9,639 nucleotides of DNA, from assembly GCA_002435365.1 (NCBI GenBank), contig DJMM01000096.1, positions 7,107 through 16,745 on the forward strand, read 5' to 3'. Numbering within the stretch: the first letter of the stretch is position 1; each line of letters opens with the position of its first letter. Positions 1-5,178 of this stretch are shown piece by piece. Origin of the DNA: Ignavibacteriales bacterium UBA6490. GTDB lineage: Bacteria; Bacteroidota; Ignavibacteria; Ignavibacteriales; Ignavibacteriaceae. The translations under genes and the position numbers were made by a program. The notes beneath the pieces were generated by a model that worked only from the letters and a program-made list of their open reading frames with translations, did no database searches and had not been told where the DNA came from.

Positions 1-1
1 A

Positions 2-130
2 CAAACCGGCACTTATGAGTTAACGTGGAATGCAGCATCCGCCTCAGGCGGACTGCCGAGCGGAATTTATTTCTATCAGCTGAAATCAGGCTCAATCAGC
101 GAAACCAAGAAAATGATCCTCCTTAAATAA
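2..130 (+). CDS. C-terminal tail of a secreted protein with a type IX secretion (Por) sorting domain (5' end outside the window)
   Basis: An open frame enters from the left edge and ends at TAA 128-130, giving 42 residues. The last part reads SGIYFYQLKSGSISETKKMI followed by LLK. This is the typical end of a T9SS type A sorting domain: a G-(I/V)-Y-(F/Y)-x-(L/V) strand, then a short loop, then a K-K-(M/L) strand and a terminal basic residue. Such tails direct proteins across the outer membrane through the Por secretion machinery, where the tail is usually removed and the protein released or attached to the surface. The catalytic or binding part of the protein is outside the window, so its function cannot be told. 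It is the only gene on the + strand here and converges on the permease gene. Confidence 0.85.
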   Translation, partial: QTGTYELTWNAASASGGLPSGIYFYQLKSGSISETKKMILLK

Positions 131-135
131 AATAT

Positions 136-152
136 GGGAGGAGAAATCTCCC
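136..152 (+). terminator. Weak candidate terminator hairpin behind the T9SS-tail gene
   Basis: GGGAG (136-140) can pair with CTCCC (148-152) around a 7-nt loop, starting 5 bp after the stop codon of the upstream gene. A slipped alternative pairs GGAG (140-143) with CTCC (148-151). No T-run follows directly; the nearest T-rich stretch begins about 22 bp later, near 175. The position just after a stop codon favours a terminator role, but the stem is short, so this is only a candidate. Confidence 0.3.
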
Positions 153-370
153 TATCAGCCTAATCTCTCAACAGTTTTTAATTTATTAAGAAATAATTAA
201 AAAAAACTTATTGTACGGTAAGGAGTAAACAATTCTGATTTCTTTTTATGCATGGGACGAATCGGGGACGCAGTTGTAAATATTTCGAAAGAATTATTAA
301 TGTCGGCTTAAGCTGGATATAAATCCGGAATTCACTTCACAGATATTATCCCGGGAATTAGTTGTCCTCC

Positions 371-405
371 TAAATTGGCAAATTTATGGGATTTGTTTCT
401 TCCCA
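371..405 (-). terminator. Possible weak terminator downstream of the GntP-family gene (two short adjacent hairpins)
   Basis: Two short inverted repeats abut each other. The 6-bp stem 371-376/381-386 has a 4-nt loop, and the 5-bp stem 387-391/401-405 has a 9-nt loop. They lie 44 to 78 bp downstream of the permease stop at 449. The stems are short and AT-rich and there is no clean U-run, so a Rho-independent terminator is only a possibility based on position between convergent genes. Confidence 0.2.
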
Positions 406-448
406 GTAACATTATAATTATTGTCTTTTGAAAACGATTATTTTGTTA

Positions 449-1792
449 TCAGATCAGGAAAAACGACAAACCAAAGATTATTATTTCCGCCCCAAGGCCC
501 ATTAATAATGTTGCGGTAGTAAAAACTTTTAAGGATGTTTGCATTTTTATATCGGAAAATTTTGTAACCACCCAGAAATAACTGTCGTTGGTATGAGAGA
601 CCACCATTGAACCCGCACCCATCGACAATACTGTCAGAACCGGACCCCAATCAAGATTCAAATTCAGCTCAGGAAGCAACGGCACTATCAGTGAAGAAGT
701 TGTTATAATTGCCACAGTTGATGAACCCTGGGCAGTTTTCAATCCTGCGGCAATCAGAAAAGGCAGTAAAATTCCCAAATTCAGCGGGGCAAGAATATTG
801 CCTATCGAAACTCCTATTCCGGTTGCTTTAAGTATAGAGCCAAAAGCGCCTCCTGCTGCAGTAATTGCCAAGATACTGCCAGCATTTTTTACCCCCATAT
901 CTAACCAATCTTCTAATAAATTCTTATCCCATGAGGATATCAGAGAAAGACTAATTGCCAGGCCCACCATCAGAGCAATTGAAGGATCACCAAGAAAAAT
1001 AATTGTATTAAATAAAAATTCGCCATCCGATCCATCCACAAACAGCAAAAGTATTGATTTTAGAGCTATAAGAATGATTGGGAAAATTATTGGTACAAAA
1101 GAAAGATACGGATTAGGCAGGTTATTATTTACAGTATAGTCTTCATTTGGATAATTAAGGTCAGAACCATTATCATTAAATTTCCTCCCGATTGTATTTG
1201 CCCATAAGTATCCGATTACAGCAGTTGGTATTGAGATTAATATTCCGGCCAGCATTAATTTTCCAAGATCAACACCTAAAATACCTGCGGCAGCAGTTGC
1301 TCCGGGATGAGGAGGAATTAAACAATGTATCGTGAAAAGACTTGAAGCGAGCGAAACCGCCATTATAGTTATTGAAGTGCGGGAACGTAACGCAAGCGAT
1401 CTGTTAAGAGGACTCAGTACCACGAATCCTGAATCACAGAAGATCGGAATTCCGAAAATAAGACCCGTAATACTCATAGCTAGTGAGGAATTTTTTTCAC
1501 CAACTCGTTTTAAAATAAAATCTGCCATGGACAACGCAGCACCGGTTTTTTCGAGCACTACTCCCAACGAGGTACCTACAACTATTACAATTCCGATTGA
1601 TCCCAGTGTATCTCCAAATCCCTGTTTCAGAGAGGAAATTATCAGAGCAGGTTCAAGTCCGGCAGAAATTCCGACACCTAAAGCAGCCAGAATAAGCACA
1701 AAAAAAGCGTGCATTTTCATTTTACCGGTCATAAAAATGATAAAGACAATACTTAATAATAATATCAGTATAAGAAAATTTGTTTGGTACAT
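449..1792 (-). CDS. GntP-family permease (gluconate/glycerate-type organic acid:H+ symporter)
   Basis: This 447-residue inner-membrane protein is of normal length for the GntP family, whose members import gluconate, glycerate, D-serine or related hydroxy-acids with protons. Family hallmarks seen are G-T-S-L-G-V-V-L-E-K-T-G at 73-84, GIPIFCDSGFVVLSPL at 114-129, PPHPGATAAAGILGVD at 160-175, AQGSSTVA at 354-361 and SHTNDSYFW at 399-407. About 12 hydrophobic segments run along the chain, with a hydrophilic loop near 203-228. The start is supported by TGAGGA (1801-1806) 8 nt upstream of ATG. It is the last gene of the - strand series, 202 bp behind the propeller gene, so it may be read through or have its own promoter. 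The exact substrate cannot be assigned. In this setting an acid such as gluconate or glycerate, left after dephosphorylation, is plausible but is inference. Confidence 0.93.
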   Translation of the reverse strand: MYQTNFLILILLLSIVFIIFMTGKMKMHAFFVLILAALGVGISAGLEPALIISSLKQGFGDTLGSIGIVIVVGTSLGVVLEKTGAALSMADFILKRVGEKNSSLAMSITGLIFGIPIFCDSGFVVLSPLNRSLALRSRTSITIMAVSLASSLFTIHCLIPPHPGATAAAGILGVDLGKLMLAGILISIPTAVIGYLWANTIGRKFNDNGSDLNYPNEDYTVNNNLPNPYLSFVPIIFPIILIALKSILLLFVDGSDGEFLFNTIIFLGDPSIALMVGLAISLSLISSWDKNLLEDWLDMGVKNAGSILAITAAGGAFGSILKATGIGVSIGNILAPLNLGILLPFLIAAGLKTAQGSSTVAIITTSSLIVPLLPELNLNLDWGPVLTVLSMGAGSMVVSHTNDSYFWVVTKFSDIKMQTSLKVFTTATLLMGLGAEIIIFGLSFFLI

Positions 1793-1925
1793 CGTGGGTT
1801 TCCTCAGATTCAGGAACTGTTAATTTTTTCTAATTATAGTGCAATAGCTGATACCAGTATTTTGTGTTGTGCTTCTGCAGATCAGGAGAATAATTAGAAC
1901 ATTATATTTTATAAATACATTTCAT

Positions 1926-1954
1926 ATATAATATTGAACGGGGGATTAAGTCAA
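1926..1954 (-). promoter_or_regulatory. Candidate sigma70-like promoter upstream of the GntP-family gene
   Basis: Read on the - strand, TTGACT (complement of 1949-1954) is followed after 17 bp by TTATAT (complement of 1926-1931). This sits in the 202-bp gap before the permease gene and would give a leader of roughly 125 nt. The region is AT-rich, so chance matches are likely. If the organism is a classical Bacteroidetes, its main sigma factor prefers a TAnnTTTG-type -7 element, which I do not see here. Confidence 0.25.
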
Positions 1955-1994
1955 ATCTGAATAACCTGATTCCTGAAGCTTAACCGGATAATGT

Positions 1995-2813
1995 TTAGTC
2001 TGACATAAATTCTGATATTATAACTTTTCGATCATTTTTCCGGATACTATAGAAATATTTATTATTGGAACGATCCCAGGCTATACCCTGACCGGTACAG
2101 TTAACAGGCACAATATCGACAAGTTCTAAAATAGATCCCCGGTCCGGAAGTTTTAAGACATATGCTTCCGGGGCATCATGCCCGGTACAATACAAGTATC
2201 CATCAGGTCCCCAACTTCCGCCTGAATTACTCATACTCTCAAACTTGTTCAGAACTTCATCCGGAAAGATCCAGGATTCCAGTGCTCTCCAATGATCATC
2301 AAATTTAACAACTCGCGTCCACCTGACATCAGTATTAGTAGAATCCTTCCATTTATTATAATGAGCAAAAGCCGCCCACCAATATCCGCCATGTTTATCA
2401 ACCCAGGTACAAGAGCCCCAGTTTATACCAAAACTATGTGTTTCAATATGGTCTAATGTTTCGGGATCGAAAATTTCAATTGAACTTGTCATTGGAAACT
2501 CAGGGTAGTTGGAGTGCGCACAATATAATTTGCCGTCAATTATTACGCCGCTATCCAGATGTTTAATCTTTCCGTTTTTATTCTCCTCCCATTTTTTAAC
2601 CAATTTACCTGAAGCAATATCATATTTTGCTATACCCCTTGTATCGACTGCATAGAAATAATTTTCATCTACTGCCACACCCTGTCTAGCTTCCGGGATG
2701 TTAAAACTTCTGACTTCTTTAAAAGATCTTTCAACATTCAGGCTCATGGAAAGAAAAAAAGCTATCGATATCAAAATTAAAATTAAAATTAAGCTGTTAT
2801 AATTTAACCTCAT
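1995..2813 (-). CDS. Exported small beta-propeller-like protein of unknown function
   Basis: I do not recognise a named family. The chosen start gives 272 residues beginning MRLNYNSLIL, because AGGA (2820-2823) stands 6 nt before this ATG. An in-frame ATG 15 bp upstream, at 2828, has no ribosome binding site. The N-terminus has a few polar or basic residues and then a long I/L/F stretch to about residue 25, a signal peptide or membrane anchor without a clear A-x-A site or lipobox. The rest shows five similar units, each a G-x-x-(V/W)-D-type strand, an aromatic strand, and an I-x-x-(F/Y)-(D/L) strand. In numbering from the upstream ATG they lie near 48-69, 91-121, 136-176, 201-229 and 244-274. 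This suggests a five-bladed propeller resembling NHL/SMP-30-like or cyclase-type folds. Four cysteines (103, 140, 214, 244) could pair in the periplasm. It lies about 54 bp behind the diesterase gene and is probably co-transcribed. Confidence 0.72.
   Translation of the reverse strand: MRLNYNSLILILILISIAFFLSMSLNVERSFKEVRSFNIPEARQGVAVDENYFYAVDTRGIAKYDIASGKLVKKWEENKNGKIKHLDSGVIIDGKLYCAHSNYPEFPMTSSIEIFDPETLDHIETHSFGINWGSCTWVDKHGGYWWAAFAHYNKWKDSTNTDVRWTRVVKFDDHWRALESWIFPDEVLNKFESMSNSGGSWGPDGYLYCTGHDAPEAYVLKLPDRGSILELVDIVPVNCTGQGIAWDRSNNKYFYSIRKNDRKVIISEFMSD
2773..2790. repeat. Three tandem copies of the hexamer AAAATT inside the propeller gene's signal sequence
   Basis: The + strand shows AAAATT three times in a row at 2773-2778, 2779-2784 and 2785-2790. 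On the coding strand these read as alternating TTA and ATT codons, the Leu-Ile run of the hydrophobic N-terminal segment. Because the unit is 6 bp, slippage would add or remove two residues without shifting the frame. Confidence 0.6.
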
Positions 2814-2867
2814 CTTTTTTCCTATCATTTTAAAGATTGTATTAAATAACTGACTGAATCCGGTAAA

Positions 2868-3692
2868 TCATTTTAAAATGCCAGTTTTTCTGGCTTCTGA
2901 AATTAAATGCGATACATTATTGCTTAGCACAAAATCCACACCTGCATCAAATAATAATTTCATCATGCTTGAATCATCCGCATAATAAAAATTAATTATA
3001 ATATTATGTTGTTTCAATGCGCTTATAACAGGTTGCAGATTTGGCAATTCCCGTACAGTCAGCTGGATAAAATCTGCTTTTATTCTTATTGCATTTTTCA
3101 CGTATTCCTCACTTGAGTCACCACGTTCCATACAACAAATTTTAATATTTTTATTAACTTTTCTTACTATCTCGGCTGACTTATTATCCACTGCAAGTAC
3201 GGCATTCTTCAGTTGATTTCTCTTGTCCAGTACAACAGCAACAGATTTTGCAGTTACCGAATCATCCTTGACGTGAATATTCATCCAGACAGTATCAGGT
3301 AAAATATCAAGTACTTCTTCAAATGTCGGAATTTTTTCACCTTTGAATTTTTTATTCTTCCAGGAGCCTGCATCAAGCTGTGATATCTGCTTATAGGTCA
3401 TTTCTGAAACTTTTCCTTTGCCGTTTGTAGTTTTATCAACGGTTTCGTTGTGAATAACTACAAGTTTTCCGTCTTTCGTCAACCTTACGTCAAATTCAAC
3501 CATTTGAACACCTGCCTTGATTGCCGCCGCAAATGCTGTTTTTGTGTTTTCAGGAAATCCGGCAGAATAACCCCTGTGGGCACAAATTCCACCGGCAGGC
3601 AAGTTTTGACCCAAAGATGAGGCTGGGAACCACATACATAGGATGATAAGTGATTTAAAAGCGCGATAAATATTACTCTTTTGGTTTAACAT
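2868..3692 (-). CDS. Exported glycerophosphodiester phosphodiesterase family protein (GDPD)
   Basis: This 274-residue member of the GDPD/PI-PLC TIM-barrel family would hydrolyse glycerophosphodiesters to glycerol-3-phosphate plus an alcohol. A signal peptide spans about 1-29: basic start, hydrophobic SLIILCMW, cleavage near SLG-Q. Catalytic motifs follow in the usual order: AHRG (38-41, catalytic His39 and Arg40), PENT (47-50), VEFDVRLTKDG (65-75, metal ligands Glu66 and Asp68), and VIHN (79-82, catalytic His81). The central segment reads MNIHVKDD (137-144), where most relatives have N-I-E-I-K. The third acidic metal ligand is thus replaced by His140, so activity may be altered or belong to a variant subgroup. 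The C-terminal INFYYADD and GVDFVLSNN match the last strands. The start codon lies inside the end of the antiporter gene (20-bp overlap), which implies translational coupling. No strong Shine-Dalgarno is seen, and no later Met would keep the signal peptide. Confidence 0.9.
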   Translation of the reverse strand: MLNQKSNIYRAFKSLIILCMWFPASSLGQNLPAGGICAHRGYSAGFPENTKTAFAAAIKAGVQMVEFDVRLTKDGKLVVIHNETVDKTTNGKGKVSEMTYKQISQLDAGSWKNKKFKGEKIPTFEEVLDILPDTVWMNIHVKDDSVTAKSVAVVLDKRNQLKNAVLAVDNKSAEIVRKVNKNIKICCMERGDSSEEYVKNAIRIKADFIQLTVRELPNLQPVISALKQHNIIINFYYADDSSMMKLLFDAGVDFVLSNNVSHLISEARKTGILK

Positions 3693-5016
3693 TCCAAACT
3701 AAACTTGCTAATATTATTGAAAGTAAAGATGCCCCGATCCAGAAATAAAAAGCCGTGTCAAAACTGTATATGTCCTTGCCATCCCTGACTACTTTACTGC
3801 TCTCTATCAGAAAACCGCTAATCCAATCCTGAGTTGCTGCACCGATGTAACTAAATAATCCTATTAAACCTTTTACTGTTCCGGCTGCAGCTTTGGAAAC
3901 GATATCAATTGCAATCAATCCGGCGAGGAATACAATTAATCCTCCTATACCGAAACCGAACATTCCCATAGCAATAGTATCAAGCCAGACATTTCCGGGA
4001 GGAATAAGATAAAGCATTACAATGGCCAGTGTTTCAATTATCCCATACAACAGCGTTGGAATATTTCTTCTCGAATTAAACATTTTATCAGAGAAAAATC
4101 CGGAAAATGCAGCTCCGATAAAACCCATTATGGGATAAGCACTCATTACAAAACTGGCTTCTATCAGTTCATAATGTTTCGATTCCTGAAGAAACAGAAT
4201 GGCCCAGTTGTTTATTGCATATCTTGCTACATACATCAGTGCACTGCTAAAACCAAGTATCCAGACGTAAGGGTTTTTTAGCGCCAGCTTCTGTAACTTT
4301 ACTATATTTTCGGCAATCGGTTTACCTGCTGAATAATCTTTTCTGTAATCAGCAACATGAGGAAGTCCGTATGTTTGAGGGCGGTCGGCCAGAGTATTGT
4401 AAAGTACAATAGCGACAAAAATACATATTATTCCAGGGCCTATAAAACCGGCCTGCCAGCCAAAATAACTCACAAAGAAGGCAGTTACAACAAAGGTTAA
4501 ACCTTCACCGATATTGTGGGCGCCGGCCCAAATTCCATATCTTGTACCCCGCTCCTTATTACTGAACCATTGACATATAGAAACAACGCTGGGTGCAGAA
4601 CCAATTGACTGAAACCATCCATTCAATCCCCACAGGATCACAAAAATTATAAATAAATCTGCAAAGCCAAATAAGATATTTACAACTGCAGAACATAAAA
4701 GGGCGATAGACATGAATCTTTTTATGTTGGCCCTGTCTGACAATACTCCGTTAAAAAATTTACCTACAGCATAAACATATAATAAAACAGAGCCTATAAT
4801 TCCCATTTCTGAAACAGACAGAACTCCTTCGTCCAACAAAGGTTTTTTAGCTACGGATAAACCAAGTCTGCATGTATAGAAAAAGGCGTAACCGAAAATT
4901 AGAGAAAGAAAAATGCTCCATCGCTTGCTCTCGTATATTTTTCTTATACGATTTTCGTCTGTAAGGAGAGGTTTGTCCTCACCAGTGGCAAAGAATTTGA
5001 CAATCTTATTGGGCAT
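3673..5016 (-). CDS. Organophosphate:phosphate antiporter (OPA family MFS, GlpT/UhpC-like)
   Basis: This 447-residue, 12-helix inner-membrane transporter belongs to the OPA branch of the major facilitator superfamily. That branch exchanges phosphate for glycerol-3-phosphate or hexose-phosphates. Evidence: FGYAFFYTCR in helix 1 with Arg50 matching the phosphate-binding Arg45 of E. coli GlpT; GWFQSIGSAPSV (133-144); AHNIGEG (166-172) with His167 matching GlpT His165; and YVARYAINNWAILFL (262-276) with Arg265 matching GlpT Arg269. The residue after Arg50 is Leu, where GlpT has Lys46. From memory, the N-terminal DKPLLTD, the loop DRPQTYGLP and NPYVWIL resemble UhpC, the glucose-6-phosphate sensor/transporter, more than GlpT. 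The substrate is therefore a phosphate ester, not certainly glycerol-3-phosphate. The gene is 162 bp downstream of the receptor gene across two hairpins and overlaps the GDPD gene, whose product would supply glycerol-3-phosphate. Confidence 0.9.
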   Translation of the reverse strand: MPNKIVKFFATGEDKPLLTDENRIRKIYESKRWSIFLSLIFGYAFFYTCRLGLSVAKKPLLDEGVLSVSEMGIIGSVLLYVYAVGKFFNGVLSDRANIKRFMSIALLCSAVVNILFGFADLFIIFVILWGLNGWFQSIGSAPSVVSICQWFSNKERGTRYGIWAGAHNIGEGLTFVVTAFFVSYFGWQAGFIGPGIICIFVAIVLYNTLADRPQTYGLPHVADYRKDYSAGKPIAENIVKLQKLALKNPYVWILGFSSALMYVARYAINNWAILFLQESKHYELIEASFVMSAYPIMGFIGAAFSGFFSDKMFNSRRNIPTLLYGIIETLAIVMLYLIPPGNVWLDTIAMGMFGFGIGGLIVFLAGLIAIDIVSKAAAGTVKGLIGLFSYIGAATQDWISGFLIESSKVVRDGKDIYSFDTAFYFWIGASLLSIILASLVWNVKPKE

Positions 5017-5040
5017 TTTATACTCGGCCTTTATAATTGT

Positions 5041-5070
5041 AGATTAGAACATATTATTGAGTAATGACAA
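5041..5070 (-). promoter_or_regulatory. Weak candidate promoter upstream of the antiporter gene
   Basis: On the - strand TTGTCA (complement of 5065-5070) is followed after 18 bp by TAATCT (complement of 5041-5046), about 25 bp before the antiporter start codon. It lies downstream of the double hairpin, where an internal promoter would be useful if the hairpins stop part of the transcription. The match is modest in AT-rich DNA. Confidence 0.2.
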
Positions 5071-5102
5071 TAGAATTATGCCATTGTATGGTTCTTCCGG
5101 GC

Positions 5103-5161
5103 ATTACAGCATAACTGAATTATGCTGTAATTAAGCGGCAAACCAAATGTTTGCCGCTTAA
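5103..5161 (-). terminator. Two perfect back-to-back hairpins between the receptor and antiporter genes
   Basis: The first stem met by the - strand transcript pairs 5149-5161 with 5131-5143: 13 bp, perfect, GC-rich in the middle with a GCGGC core, and a 5-nt loop. The second follows at once, pairing 5120-5131 with 5103-5114: 12 bp, perfect, 5-nt loop; the two share base 5131. They begin 18 bp after the receptor's stop codon. Neither is followed by a clear U-run on either strand, so a classical Rho-independent terminator is not assured. Partial termination or an RNA-processing or stability element that sets the receptor mRNA apart from the downstream genes is equally possible. Confidence 0.6.
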
Positions 5162-5178
5162 ACAGTATGAAAAACCAC

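Larger units (their letters stand above)
131..448. other. 318-bp intergenic stretch between convergent genes
   Basis: Between the two convergent stop codons I see no supportable gene. The longest notable small frame is ATG 248 to TAA 322 (24 codons), with no ribosome binding site at a useful distance. Structure is limited to the weak hairpin at 136-152 and two adjacent short inverted repeats. The first is TAAATT 371-376 with AATTTA 381-386; the second is TGGGA 387-391 with TCCCA 401-405. The latter pair lies 40-80 bp past the permease stop and could help end the - strand transcript, but neither carries a clear U-tract. Confidence 0.6.

Noticed and set aside
248..322. 24-codon + strand frame in the 318-bp intergenic stretch
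   Set aside because: An AAGGAG stands upstream but more than 20 nt from the ATG, and the peptide has no recognisable feature.
438..650. Short - strand frame overlapping the 3' end of the permease gene
   Set aside because: Out-of-frame shadow of the permease with no ribosome binding site or domain.
798..1823. Two + strand open frames (798-1139 and 1332-1823) opposite the permease gene
   Set aside because: They lie antisense to a well-conserved GntP gene, carry no recognisable domain, and have compositions expected from reading that gene backwards.
2869..2880. 12-bp perfect palindrome CATTTTAAAATG at the end of the diesterase gene
   Set aside because: All A/T except the ends, spans the stop codon and last codons, and has no loop; likely chance in AT-rich DNA.
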